From: an uncultured Eubacteriales bacterium
GTDB lineage: Bacteria > Bacillota > Clostridia > Tissierellales > Peptoniphilaceae
Assembly (NCBI GenBank): GCA_900539725.1
Contig: UQDI01000021.1
Coordinates: forward strand, 1 to 28,236
DNA length: 28,236 nt
Reading direction: 5' to 3'
This document shows, one piece after another, positions 15,907-23,948 of this stretch (within the stretch, counting starts at the first letter, position 1; every line of letters starts with the position of its first letter). Position numbers and translations under genes: made by a program. The notes beneath the pieces are model-generated. The model did not search any database. It was given only the letters and a program-made list of their open reading frames with translations, and had not been told where the DNA came from.

Positions 15907-15946
15907 GCATATTCACAAGACCATGGGCTTGGTGATATGCTATATT
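15907..15946 (+). promoter_or_regulatory. Dyad operator with extended -10 of the radical SAM gene
   Basis: 15907-15940 is a 34-base imperfect palindrome (13 of 17 positions pair, one of them G-T; ends GCATAT/ATATGC, centre CCATGG). It runs into an extended -10 TGCTATATT (15938-15946). No clear -35 is present, which fits a regulated promoter, and the dyad would cover that region. TetR binding is plausible. Confidence 0.45.
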
Positions 15947-15974
15947 GTAGAATAGTAAAAAAGGAGGATTATAT

Positions 15975-17306
15975 ATGAGTGTTTCTACAACATTAGCAAA
16001 ATTTGGCTTAACTAAGGCATTTAATCATTTATACAAGGACCCTGAGGCGAATTTACTTGAGGCTATGGACTGGGCAGATAAGTTTTCAAACGGCGGCTTT
16101 GCTAATCAAAGAGCGGCCATTCGCAAGGCTATAAGTGACCCAAGCGACCCATACTACCCATATGTTCGTCACATACTTAATGATGTTGACCCAGAAATTG
16201 TCAAGACTTTGATCGTAAATTTCTTTATCAATGGTAACTTGGTCGGCGGTCCTATTCAAGAGGAGCTTAGACAAAAGTACAACTGCAATATACCGTGGAC
16301 TATACTTTTAGACCCAACATCGGCTTGTAATCTGCATTGCACAGGTTGCTGGGCTGCGGAATATGGCAATAAATTGAATTTATCATACGACGAAATCGAC
16401 GATATAATCAAGCAAGGCAAGGAAATGGGTGTTTATTTCTACATATACACTGGCGGCGAACCGCTTGTTAGAAAGGACGATTTGATTCGTCTATGTGAAA
16501 AGCACGACGACTGCGTATTTATGGCCTTTACGAATGGCACGCTAATAGATGAGGTCTTCGCGGACGAGATGCTACGCGTGAAAAACTTCGTTCCGTCCAT
16601 ATCCTTGGAGGGTTCTAAAGAGGCAACTGACTCAAGACGTGGAGACGGTGTCTACGACAAGGCTGTTAAGGCGATGAAGCTATTGCGCGAAAAGAAACTT
16701 TTATACGGAATTTCATGCTGCTACACTAGTGAAAACTACGACTCAATCACATCTGAGGCATATTGGGACATGATGATAGAGATGGGAGCCTACTTTGTAT
16801 GGTACTTCCACTACATGCCAGTTGGCAACGACGCTAGCGTTGAGCTTATGCCAAACCCAGAACAAAGAGAGCTTGTTTACAGAAGAATTAGAGAACAAAG
16901 AGCTAGAAAGCCACTGTTCGCTATGGACTTCCAAAACGACGCTGAATTTGTTGGCGGCTGCATCGCAGGCGGCAAAAACTACTTACACATAAACGCAAAC
17001 GGCGACCTTGATCCTTGCGTTTTCATACACTACTCCGACTCGAATATCAGAGAAAAAACTATACTCGAAGCATTGAAATCACCACTGTTTATGGCATACC
17101 ACGACGGACACCCATTCAACGACAACATGCTTAGACCGTGCCCAATGCTTGAAAACCCTGAACTTTTAAGGGAAATGGTAAAGAAAACTGGCGCCAAATC
17201 TACAGACCTTGAGTCTCCAGAAAGCGTTGACCACTTGTGCGACAAGTGTGAAAATTACGCTAAGCATTGGAAACCAAAGGCTGAAGAGCTTTGGAGCGCA
17301 AAATAA
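15975..17306 (+). CDS. Radical SAM protein with SPASM-like C terminus
   Basis: 443 residues. The radical SAM [4Fe-4S] motif CxxxCxxC is at C118, C122 and C125 (SACNLHCTGCW), followed by TGGEPLVRKDD, the GGE glycine-rich SAM-binding strand. The C-terminal third is rich in cysteines (GGCIAGG, LDPCVF, RPCPML, HLCDKCENY), as in SPASM/twitch proteins that bind auxiliary clusters. An N-terminal region of about 100 residues has no motif I recognise. Such proteins modify peptides or small molecules; no precursor peptide is visible, so the substrate is open. AAGGAGG precedes the ATG. It forms a tetR-controlled unit ending at the terminator at 17322-17350. Confidence 0.85.
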   Translation: MSVSTTLAKFGLTKAFNHLYKDPEANLLEAMDWADKFSNGGFANQRAAIRKAISDPSDPYYPYVRHILNDVDPEIVKTLIVNFFINGNLVGGPIQEELRQKYNCNIPWTILLDPTSACNLHCTGCWAAEYGNKLNLSYDEIDDIIKQGKEMGVYFYIYTGGEPLVRKDDLIRLCEKHDDCVFMAFTNGTLIDEVFADEMLRVKNFVPSISLEGSKEATDSRRGDGVYDKAVKAMKLLREKKLLYGISCCYTSENYDSITSEAYWDMMIEMGAYFVWYFHYMPVGNDASVELMPNPEQRELVYRRIREQRARKPLFAMDFQNDAEFVGGCIAGGKNYLHINANGDLDPCVFIHYSDSNIREKTILEALKSPLFMAYHDGHPFNDNMLRPCPMLENPELLREMVKKTGAKSTDLESPESVDHLCDKCENYAKHWKPKAEELWSAK

Positions 17307-17321
17307 AATACTCTCTACAAG

Positions 17322-17350
17322 ATCTGCCCATTGACGTGGGCAGATTTTTT
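17322..17350 (+). terminator. Terminator after the radical SAM gene
   Basis: ATCTGCCCA and TGGGCAGAT form a 9-bp stem with a 6-base loop followed by a T run. Confidence 0.88.
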
Positions 17351-17359
17351 ATGCACGGC

Positions 17360-17535
17360 CATAGATATATTTATGACAATGGCGGTGAAAGTATAGATAA
17401 AAATTACGGCGATGGCGAAAGTGATATTGATAAATTTATGATTATCCTTATGCTTATATAGATAAAACTTATAATGATGGCAGAGCTATTGACATATTTA
17501 TAATTGTTGTAGTGAAAGTATAGATAAATTTTATG
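17360..17535 (+). repeat. Degenerate tandem repeats, possibly coding debris
   Basis: Roughly five imperfect units of about 30-36 bases share GATGGC-GAAAGT-ATAGATAAA-type strings. The first part reads in one frame as Asp/Gly/Glu-rich repeats (GGESIDKNYGDGES) before stop codons break it, suggesting remains of a repetitive coding sequence. No start or ribosome site is apparent. Confidence 0.35.
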
Positions 17536-17566
17536 GACCTTGGGTATATATATACTGGTGATAATT

Positions 17567-17842
17567 ATGAAAGTTGAAATAAAAGAAAGAGCAGCTCAAA
17601 GACTTAATGAGCTAAATGTTAACGAGCACGAGGACAAGGCCCTGCGCATTAGGCTACTCAACTACTCATGAAGGGGCGCCGTTTATGGCGTGACTTTGGA
17701 TAAGTTAAATGAAAACGACATAGTGATTGAGGTCGATGGATTTAGGGTTTGCGTGAACAAGAATATGGATTATATTGAGAAATTTACGATAGATTATTCG
17801 GTGAATCCGTTGGCGAAGGGCTTTCAGGTCTATGTAGATTAA
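17567..17842 (+). CDS. HesB-like selenoprotein (in-frame UGA, Sec at codon 35)
   Basis: Reading from ATG 17567 to TAA 17840-17842 gives 91 codons with a single internal TGA at 17669-17671 (codon 35). The sequence on both sides is continuous in the same frame and matches my memory of HesB/IscA-like selenoproteins: a Sec-x-Gly motif followed by YGVTLD, then NDIVIEVDGFRVCVNK, then a FTIDYS...GF C-terminal strand. With UGA as selenocysteine the protein is full length. A hairpin just after the UGA (GCGCC/GGCGT, loop GTTTAT) could be a bacterial SECIS, although its loop is closer to the UGA (about 10-12 bases) than usual. The ribosome site is weak (GGTGAT). Alternative: a recent nonsense mutation. 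Family members are small, possibly metal or Fe-S related proteins of unproven role. Confidence 0.7.
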
Positions 17843-17845
17843 ACG

Positions 17846-17883
17846 AAAAGGGCATATGGTTTAGACCATATGCCCCTTTTTAT
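17846..17883. terminator. Bidirectional terminator
   Basis: GGGCATATGG and CCATATGCCC pair perfectly with flanking A and T runs, between the HesB-like gene (plus) and the B3/B4 gene (minus). It starts four bases past the HesB-like stop codon. Confidence 0.88.
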
Positions 17884-17895
17884 ATGTTCGTCTTA

Positions 17896-18600
17896 TTAAT
17901 TTATTGATACTTCTGGATTGTCCCTATCTAAAATATGCACTGCCACGTCCGCGTTTAAGTACTTTGTAAGATTTTCCTTCAAAAACTCAAGTGCCCCTTC
18001 AAGCGCGTCGTACCTATCTGGGTCAACGAGCTCCATAATCATGAAAGCGTTCTTAGTATCTTCAGTAATCATCGTTCTAATGCCATCACGCCAGTTGAAG
18101 CATCTGCATATAGCTCCCTTGTCGTCCTTGTAGCAAAGTTCGCCTGGATAAGTCTCAGATGGATCCTCGCCGATAGCTTGGAATTCGTCGCCGCCTTCAG
18201 TGATAGTTAGTCTCAAATCGCCAACGAACTTGTCCGAGTCCTCAGCACCGCATGGTAGCGCGTACTTAAGCGATGCAGCGTTGTAGATGTCAACCAAAGT
18301 GTTGATAGAGCCAACGATGTTTCCCTTAGAAAGTCTCTTTAGAAGCGCTTCAATCGAGCATCTTGCGCCTTTTTTAGTCTTGAACTTCTTGTACGCCTCT
18401 CTCCAAACAGCTACCTCTTTATTTTCGCTAAGTTGGCCAGCTACAAGATATTTTTCCGCTTCGTCGTTCGCATCAAGCAGCATTTTTTTAACTTCAATCG
18501 GGCTTTCATCAGAATTTTCCATGTTCTTTACAAGAATTACCCCAAGTTTTGCCTCTGGGAATAATTCAAAAAAGCTTTTGTCCGCAATAAATTTACTCAT
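17896..18600 (-). CDS. B3/B4 tRNA-binding-domain protein
   Basis: 234 residues resembling free-standing B3/B4 domains, the editing-type domain of the phenylalanyl-tRNA synthetase beta chain. Recognisable parts are VAVWREAYKKFKTKKGARCSIEALLKR, NTLVDIYNAASLKYALPCGAEDSD, the acidic strand GDEFQAIGE and YKDDKGAICRCFNWRDGIRT. Solo members are thought to act on tRNA, amino acid adducts or related small molecules; function is not established. AAGGAGGAAAAA gives a strong ribosome site. Single gene with its own promoter (18633-18661) and a shared terminator. Confidence 0.82.
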   Translation of the reverse strand: MSKFIADKSFFELFPEAKLGVILVKNMENSDESPIEVKKMLLDANDEAEKYLVAGQLSENKEVAVWREAYKKFKTKKGARCSIEALLKRLSKGNIVGSINTLVDIYNAASLKYALPCGAEDSDKFVGDLRLTITEGGDEFQAIGEDPSETYPGELCYKDDKGAICRCFNWRDGIRTMITEDTKNAFMIMELVDPDRYDALEGALEFLKENLTKYLNADVAVHILDRDNPEVSIN

Positions 18601-18632
18601 TTTTTCCTCCTTAATTATTTTTTCTTATCGTC

Positions 18633-18661
18633 ATTATAACATAAAGAAGCAGTATTTGCAA
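18633..18661 (-). promoter_or_regulatory. Promoter of the B3/B4 gene
   Basis: On the minus strand TTGCAA (18656-18661), a 17-base spacer and TATAAT (18633-18638), with an extended TG ahead of the -10. Confidence 0.72.
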
Positions 18662-18695
18662 AACCATCTTAATAGTACAGCCACTTCGTACAAAA

Positions 18696-18729
18696 TGAAA
18701 ATTAAGGGGAAAATTCCCCTTAATTTTCA
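18696..18729. repeat. Perfect 16-bp inverted repeat with two-base centre
   Basis: TGAAAATTAAGGGGAA (18696-18711) and its exact complement (18714-18729) lie in the 341-base gap between the divergent B3/B4 and ABC transporter genes. No T run beyond four bases follows, so it is not a clear terminator. It may form a cruciform, bind a dimeric protein or mark an insertion boundary. Confidence 0.6.
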
Positions 18730-18814
18730 GTCAGGCTTATTAAAAAATATTTTCCAAAGTGTAAGATGTGTCTTGACAAATAAGAACAAAAGACCAAGAA
18801 CTTTATATTATTTC

Positions 18815-18843
18815 TTGTAATTAAAGCATAAACATATTATAAT
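18815..18843 (+). promoter_or_regulatory. Promoter of the ABC transporter gene
   Basis: TTGTAA (18815-18820), 17 bases and TATAAT (18838-18843), about 100 bases ahead of the start codon. The leader holds a 15-codon ATG frame near 18857 without a ribosome site; I see no real leader peptide. Confidence 0.6.
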
Positions 18844-18941
18844 GAATATATAATAAATGAAAATAATAGCTATAAATAATTATAAAATTTTGCATCACGT
18901 TTAAGCATGCCAAATACTTATTAAATAGAGAGGTTAAAAGA

Positions 18942-20534
18942 ATGAAAAAATATAAAAAAAGGAATTTAAATTATTTTATACTTACATTGATAAGTATTTT
19001 CACGAGTACAATATTTGCTGTAGTCTTACAATTTTTTAAAGGTGATGTACTAGATAATGCAATTGCAGGAGAAACTAAAACTACAGTTAAATATGCGATA
19101 TTATTAATTACTTTCATTTTTTGTGAAATATTATTTTATCTTGTTTATAGGTTATTTAGAGCAAAATTTGTTGTTGGATGCACGAAACTATTAAAACAAG
19201 ATATTTTTAAGGGCATAATTAATCGCAGCTATGTTGATTATAAAGAAAGATCACAAGGAGAGTATATTGCAAAATATGTGAATGAAGCGGATGCTATTAA
19301 ATCTCGTCATTTTGAGATGATACCACTGTTTTGGGAAATTTTATTTAAAATAATTTTTGTCAGTGTTGCTCTTTTTGTTTTAGATTGGAGACTTGCACTA
19401 ATAACTATTTTACTTCTTACTACTCCTCTATACATTCCAAAACTATTAGAAAAGAGATTACAGAAAGCTCAAAATGATTATTTGAAATCAGTTGAAGAAA
19501 ATCTAGCAAAGATAAATGACTGGCTAAGTGGTTTTGAAATCATTAAAAATTTCTCCATTGAGAGACAAATTATCGATAAATTTGATGAATCAAATTTAGG
19601 CTCTATGAATAAATTACTTAAGGATTTGAATCTTGGAGCTGCGTCTCAACTTATTACAACACTTATTTCATACTTATCATACTTTGTTGTGTTGATTTTT
19701 GCTACGTGGCTTGTTTTTGTGGGTGAATTTTCTGCTGGTAAGTTTTTTGTAGCAATAGGTATGATTGATCAACTTTCATATCCACTTATTTCACTTGCAG
19801 AAATAATCAGACAACTTGTTGCAATTAAGCCGTCATGCGAAGCCATGGATAAATTCACAACAGAAGCTGAAGGCGCAAGGCAAGGAAAGTCCTTATTAAA
19901 ATTAGATAGAGAAATTAAATATTCTAATGTATCTTTTGCGTATCCTGATGGACCAGTGATTTTGAACAATTTCAATTTTCTAGCTAAAAAGGGTAAGCGT
20001 TATTTAATTAAAGGTCCAAGTGGATGTGGAAAAACAACTATTGTGAATATGATTTTAAAGTATTATTATCCTACAAAAGGCGACATTGAATTTGATGGAA
20101 TTTCTATTAAAGATTATTCTAGTACCTATGATTGTACTACAGTTGTTAGACAGGAAGCGATTTTATTTAATGATTCTCTAAGAAATAACTTGACTATGTA
20201 TAGAGATATTTCTGATAAAGATTTAATTAAAGTGCTTGAAAATCTTGGTTTAAAAAAGTTTGCGACAGAGAAAGCTTTGGATGAAATAATTACTGAGAAT
20301 GGTTTTAACTTATCTGGTGGAGAAAAAAAGCGTATCTGCCTAGCAAGAGCCTTACTTAGAGATACTGATATACTGATTTTTGATGAACCACTTGCAAATC
20401 TTGATGACACTACAGCGAAAAAAATCGAAGACATTTTACTTTCAATTGAAGATAAGCTTGTAATTATTGTATCTCACCAATTTTCTGACGAAAAGCTACA
20501 GTGCTTTGATAATATTATAGATTTACAAAAATAA
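18942..20534 (+). CDS. ABC transporter, fused membrane and ATPase domains
   Basis: 530-residue half-transporter of the exporter type. The N-terminal part has about six transmembrane helices (residues 10 to 280). The ATPase domain has Walker A GPSGCGKTT (358-366), signature LSGGE (457-461), Walker B ILIFDEP with D481/E482, and the H loop SHQ near 506. Homodimers of such proteins export peptides, lipids or drugs; there is no C39 peptidase domain, and no substrate gene is visible nearby. GAGAGGTT is a modest ribosome site. Base use differs from neighbours: third positions are mostly A/T (AAA, ATT, TTA), while surrounding genes use AAG, ATC and CTT freely. This supports recent acquisition. Single gene. 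Confidence 0.9.
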   Translation: MKKYKKRNLNYFILTLISIFTSTIFAVVLQFFKGDVLDNAIAGETKTTVKYAILLITFIFCEILFYLVYRLFRAKFVVGCTKLLKQDIFKGIINRSYVDYKERSQGEYIAKYVNEADAIKSRHFEMIPLFWEILFKIIFVSVALFVLDWRLALITILLLTTPLYIPKLLEKRLQKAQNDYLKSVEENLAKINDWLSGFEIIKNFSIERQIIDKFDESNLGSMNKLLKDLNLGAASQLITTLISYLSYFVVLIFATWLVFVGEFSAGKFFVAIGMIDQLSYPLISLAEIIRQLVAIKPSCEAMDKFTTEAEGARQGKSLLKLDREIKYSNVSFAYPDGPVILNNFNFLAKKGKRYLIKGPSGCGKTTIVNMILKYYYPTKGDIEFDGISIKDYSSTYDCTTVVRQEAILFNDSLRNNLTMYRDISDKDLIKVLENLGLKKFATEKALDEIITENGFNLSGGEKKRICLARALLRDTDILIFDEPLANLDDTTAKKIEDILLSIEDKLVIIVSHQFSDEKLQCFDNIIDLQK

Positions 20535-20643
20535 TATAGTTTTTTACAATCTTATATTGAATCTTATATTGAAGATTTAAACTTAAATACAAATCAATTA
20601 TTAAATCTGAAAATTTGATATAATAGTAAACTTATTAAATATA

Positions 20644-20693
20644 TCCAGACTCTAGAAAAAGTAGGCATATTTCGTCAAGAGTCTGGATTTTTT
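20644..20693 (+). terminator. Terminator hairpin carrying the GTAGGCATA repeat in its loop
   Basis: TCCAGACTCT (20644-20653) and AGAGTCTGGA (20678-20687) form a 10-bp stem with a 24-base loop, followed by six T. The loop contains AAAAAGTAGGCATATTT and GTCAA; almost the same strings are at 56-106. A TATAAT about 20 bases upstream (near 20619) could initiate a short RNA across it. The ABC transporter lies about 110 bases upstream. Confidence 0.65.
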
Positions 20694-20698
20694 ATCCA

Positions 20699-20726
20699 CA
20701 AAAAAAGCGCAGCCACTGCTGCGCTT
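20699..20726 (-). terminator. Terminator of the M29/membrane-protein transcript
   Basis: AAGCGCAG and CTGCGCTT pair over 8 bp. On the minus strand the stem is followed by seven T, about 20 bases beyond the stop codon of the gene at 20747-21865. Confidence 0.88.
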
Positions 20727-20746
20727 AAATCGTTTCAAAAATTAAC

Positions 20747-21865
20747 TTATCTATCCAAGTTATTATAAAAGTCATCCACGCTTCTTGCTTCGTCGTCTTG
20801 GTAGCGTTTTGGTCTATCTGTATAATCATATCCGTCATCGTCGTAGATGTCGTAGTAGTCGTAGTCTCTGACTACATTTCCTGTTCTAAACTCGTATTGG
20901 TTTGTGTAGTCGCACATCGTTACTTGTGAGTAGACTGCTGAGTAAAGTGTTCCGATGATCCAAGGTATTGTTGTTATAGCCATGATCCAAGGGGATCTTA
21001 GTCCTGTTGCAAGTAGCGCTATGAGTACTGTTGCAAGGCCAGCGATAACTGCAATGCCTATGCCAATCAAAAGCATCTTGCCTATCCAGTTGAATAAGAA
21101 TCTATTGGCAAGTCCAAAGCCTGTGCTGATGCAAGTGCCAATGCCTGCGTACTTATTTGTAGTAACTAGGTAGTGCGCAAAGCTTCCTGCTATGCTGATG
21201 TAGATGTTTACTAAGACTAAAACTATAGTCATGATTATAATTATCGCCTCATAAGACTCAGTTAAAGCAGCGATTATGCCGAAGACTAGGGCTGTAGCGC
21301 CTGATATAAGTCCAAATACTATGGCTATGGCGATGCCTTTGATAAACTTAATAAATACTGCTTCTGACACGTCTTTAAAGCCTCTATCCATCTTGAAAAT
21401 CCATTTGTTGACGTGTGTAACGAAGGCGATGCCTATTAACTGAATCAATATACCCATGGCAAAGAAGCTTAGCATCATAAGAACTGATGATCTTGTAAAG
21501 CTCATAACTCTATTAAAATCATCTTCTCTGATGCTTCTTTTTAAATTGCCAATGCCTTGCATAACATCTTCGAAACTTTCAGCCTCGTCAAGTTCTTTTA
21601 AGGAGCTATCGAGCTCGTCTGACATAACGTCATCATTGTATCTGTAGCCTTCTTTAATTACGTCTGAAGAAATTTGCATTATAGATCCTACGTTTATTGC
21701 TACAAAGCCGCCTATAAGCAAGATGTAGACTAACGCGAAGCAAAGAAGCGCCTTGATATTATTTTTAATATAGCTGTTTGTCGCTTGAAATACTTCGGAC
21801 ACGCCGCTTGCTCTGCCGCCCTTTCTCTTCGGATCAAACTCTTCATATACAAAATTGTCGTTCAT
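20747..21865 (-). CDS. Polytopic membrane protein of unknown function
   Basis: 372 residues, no enzyme motif. A soluble N terminus (about 38 residues) is followed by about six hydrophobic segments and a charged extracytoplasmic or loop region (residues 70-115). The pattern recalls the membrane domains of DUF-type proteins related to the GdpD membrane module. The C-terminal 45 residues are extremely rich in Asp and Tyr (RDYDYYDIYDDDGYDY), a low-complexity acidic tail. AAGGAGGGATAAT is a strong ribosome site. It starts 11 bases after the M29 peptidase stop codon, so the two are co-transcribed; the functional link is unknown. Confidence 0.75.
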   Translation of the reverse strand: MNDNFVYEEFDPKRKGGRASGVSEVFQATNSYIKNNIKALLCFALVYILLIGGFVAINVGSIMQISSDVIKEGYRYNDDVMSDELDSSLKELDEAESFEDVMQGIGNLKRSIREDDFNRVMSFTRSSVLMMLSFFAMGILIQLIGIAFVTHVNKWIFKMDRGFKDVSEAVFIKFIKGIAIAIVFGLISGATALVFGIIAALTESYEAIIIIMTIVLVLVNIYISIAGSFAHYLVTTNKYAGIGTCISTGFGLANRFLFNWIGKMLLIGIGIAVIAGLATVLIALLATGLRSPWIMAITTIPWIIGTLYSAVYSQVTMCDYTNQYEFRTGNVVRDYDYYDIYDDDGYDYTDRPKRYQDDEARSVDDFYNNLDR

Positions 21866-21876
21866 ATTATCCCTCC

Positions 21877-23106
21877 TTAGAAGGCCCAGTTGCCTTCCTC
21901 AAATATTTTGTATTCCTTACCATCTTTATACCCAATTATCTCAGTTGTTTCATCACCAATCATAAAATCGACATGAATTTTGCTATCATTTATACCATTC
22001 TTTAATAGTTCTTCTTCGCTCATGGCAGCGCCGCCCTCAATGCATGTTGGGTAAGCAGCTCCGAAAGCTAGGTGGCAAGATGCGTTCTCGTCGAATAGTG
22101 TTGAGTAGAATAATCTCTTGCTATTGCTAATAGGTGAGTCGTTTTGCACTAGAGCCACTTCACCTAACATACAAGCGTTTTCATCTGTTGCGATTAAATC
22201 TTCTAGTAATTTTTGATTCTTCTCAGCTTTTACTTCTACACATTTACCATTTTCAAATCTTAGTGAGAAGTTCTCAACAAGTTTACCTGATAATGATAAT
22301 GGTTTTGTCGCGTAAACAATGCCATTAACCCCGTCTCTCTTAGGAGCGGAGAAGATTTCTTCTGTCGGGATGTTGGCTGTGAAGCGAACGCCTGTCTCGC
22401 TCATGGATGAGCCGCCTATCCATAGGTGATTCTTTGGCATCTCTATAGTCAAATCAGTACCTAATTTTGATCTGTAATGAAGTTTTTCGAATTGCATCTC
22501 GTTTAAGTACTTAGCTTTTTCTTGTATAGTGCTTTCAAATTCGTCCCAAGCCTTGTCAGGGTCAGCTCCGTCAACTCTAACTATCTTAAAAATAAGATCC
22601 CATAGCTCTTCTACACGCTTTTCTTCAGCTACGTCTGGAAGCACTTTATCTGCCCAAGTCTTTGATGGTATGCAGATTACGCACCAAGGGTTTATGTCGT
22701 TCATAGTGTATTTTTGGAATGGTTTCATCAGATTTGCGTTCACGCTACGCATTAGTTTTATTCTTTCAGGATCAACGTCCTTCATTAGCGATGGATTTGG
22801 CGCAGCAACAGACAAGAAGCCCGCCTTTCTCTCTGCAAAATCAAGCATCATATCAAGCTTCCACTCGGGTGCATGCTTGATCGCTTCTTCACTCATCATC
22901 ATCGCGCTCAATCTGTTGCACTCGTCGTCTTGTATCCTTACAATTACTTCGCTTGCGCCTCTTTCGTAGGCAAGTTCAGTAAGTAGTCTAACGAAGTCCA
23001 TCGCCTCAGTTGATGTATTTATTACGAGTGGCATGCCTTTTTGCACGTTTATGCCCCTCTCGATAACGACCTTCGCGTAATTCCTTAACTTATCTTCAAA
23101 ATTCAT
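21877..23106 (-). CDS. Aminopeptidase, M29 family (AmpS/PepS type)
   Basis: 409 residues, the usual length for M29 metallo-aminopeptidases, which remove N-terminal residues from peptides with two metal ions in a cytosolic dimer. Family features include the N-terminal NYAKVVIERGINVQKGMPLVI, the motif NIPTEEIFSAPKRD (metal-ligand Glu), LGEVALV (second Glu), the ligand segment LFDENASCHLAFG (His, Glu) and IHVDFMIG (His and Asp). All main metal-binding residues seem present. AAAGGAGGACAAA precedes the ATG. First gene of a two-gene minus-strand unit, divergent from the AIR-synthase-like gene. Peptide turnover fits an amino-acid-fermenting lifestyle. Confidence 0.92.
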   Translation of the reverse strand: MNFEDKLRNYAKVVIERGINVQKGMPLVINTSTEAMDFVRLLTELAYERGASEVIVRIQDDECNRLSAMMMSEEAIKHAPEWKLDMMLDFAERKAGFLSVAAPNPSLMKDVDPERIKLMRSVNANLMKPFQKYTMNDINPWCVICIPSKTWADKVLPDVAEEKRVEELWDLIFKIVRVDGADPDKAWDEFESTIQEKAKYLNEMQFEKLHYRSKLGTDLTIEMPKNHLWIGGSSMSETGVRFTANIPTEEIFSAPKRDGVNGIVYATKPLSLSGKLVENFSLRFENGKCVEVKAEKNQKLLEDLIATDENACMLGEVALVQNDSPISNSKRLFYSTLFDENASCHLAFGAAYPTCIEGGAAMSEEELLKNGINDSKIHVDFMIGDETTEIIGYKDGKEYKIFEEGNWAF

Positions 23107-23152
23107 TTTGTCCTCCTTTGCGATTAAAGTATTAAATACTCTCTACTTATGA

Positions 23153-23166
23153 TATAATATATTATA
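23153..23166. promoter_or_regulatory. Overlapping divergent -10 elements
   Basis: TATAAT on the plus strand (23153-23158) and TATAAT on the minus strand (23161-23166) lie back to back in the 94-base gap between the M29 gene and the AIR-synthase-like gene. Clear -35 boxes are not evident, so exact starts are uncertain. Such tight overlap implies mutual interference or joint control. Confidence 0.45.
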
Positions 23167-23200
23167 CCATATATATTAAGAATATGTAAATGGAGGCGCC

Positions 23201-23908
23201 ATGAAAAGTTTTAGAGATTTAATAATTTTAGACGATATGAATTTAGTGCTTGCTTGTGACAGCGCAGCAGGGATAGGCGAGAAGCCATCTGACGAAGTTT
23301 TTGCTGATATAGAAATGGTTTCATATTATGCAGCTTTCGTGCCCATATCCGAGCTATTATGCGTAAGAAGCGTGCCAATGGTTTTGGTCGACACGCTATG
23401 TAACGAGAGAGAGCCTTATGGCGAAAAAATCATTCGCGGGATAAAAAAGGCGATGAAAGACGCGGGGCTTGACGAAAAAAACGCTTTTACTGGATCGACT
23501 GAAGAAAACTTTTTAACTAAGATGACTGGCATAGGCGTCACTGTCTTGGGTCAGGGCTTTGATATACGCAAGGCGCAAAAAGGTGATGCCATCTACGCCA
23601 TTGGCAAGGCGCTAGTGGGCGAGGAGCTAATTAAATATCGTGACAAGGCCATGAGCATGAGTGATTATATCTACTTAAAGGAGCAAGACTATATTCATGA
23701 CATAGTTCCAATCGGTTCAAAGGGAGCGGCGCATGAACTAGCTGAGATCGAGGCGCACGCGAGACTTAAGGCGCGCATCGTGAATAGTGACTTTGATCTA
23801 AATGCATCGGGCGGGCCATCGACCATATGCCTAGTCACAATGAAGCCTGATGACTTTAATAAATTAAATTTAAAAAAGGACGCAATTTTGTTAGCTTTTA
23901 TGGAGTAA
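23201..23908 (+). CDS. AIR synthase (PurM)-related ATP-binding protein
   Basis: 235 residues. It matches the N-terminal half of the PurM/ThiL/SelD superfamily: DLIILDDMNLVLACDSAAGIGEKPSD (Asp-rich nucleotide site), PMVLVDTLCNEREPYG, the strongly conserved TGSTEENF, and GIGVTVLG followed by KGDAIYAIGKALVGEE. This arrangement resembles CblS-type alpha-ribazole kinases and uncharacterised relatives. No cobalamin gene is near, so that role is possible but unproven. AATGGAGGCGCC is the ribosome site. It starts the plus-strand cluster that runs to the methyltransferase. Confidence 0.75.
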   Translation: MKSFRDLIILDDMNLVLACDSAAGIGEKPSDEVFADIEMVSYYAAFVPISELLCVRSVPMVLVDTLCNEREPYGEKIIRGIKKAMKDAGLDEKNAFTGSTEENFLTKMTGIGVTVLGQGFDIRKAQKGDAIYAIGKALVGEELIKYRDKAMSMSDYIYLKEQDYIHDIVPIGSKGAAHELAEIEAHARLKARIVNSDFDLNASGGPSTICLVTMKPDDFNKLNLKKDAILLAFME

Positions 23909-23948
23909 ATGGGTATAAATGTATGAAGAGTACTAGGAGGCGAGTCAA

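Noticed and set aside
17567..17671. Treating the HesB-like gene as a pseudogene because of the internal stop
   Set aside because: Only one in-frame stop, at the position where the family has selenocysteine, and conserved sequence on both sides.
18287..18820. A 177-codon plus-strand frame opposite the B3/B4 gene
   Set aside because: Overlaps a recognisable gene with its own promoter and runs through the palindrome; low-complexity Ser/Leu composition typical of antisense frames.
18857..18904. A 15-codon ATG frame in the leader of the ABC transporter
   Set aside because: No ribosome site and no feature of a leader or precursor peptide.
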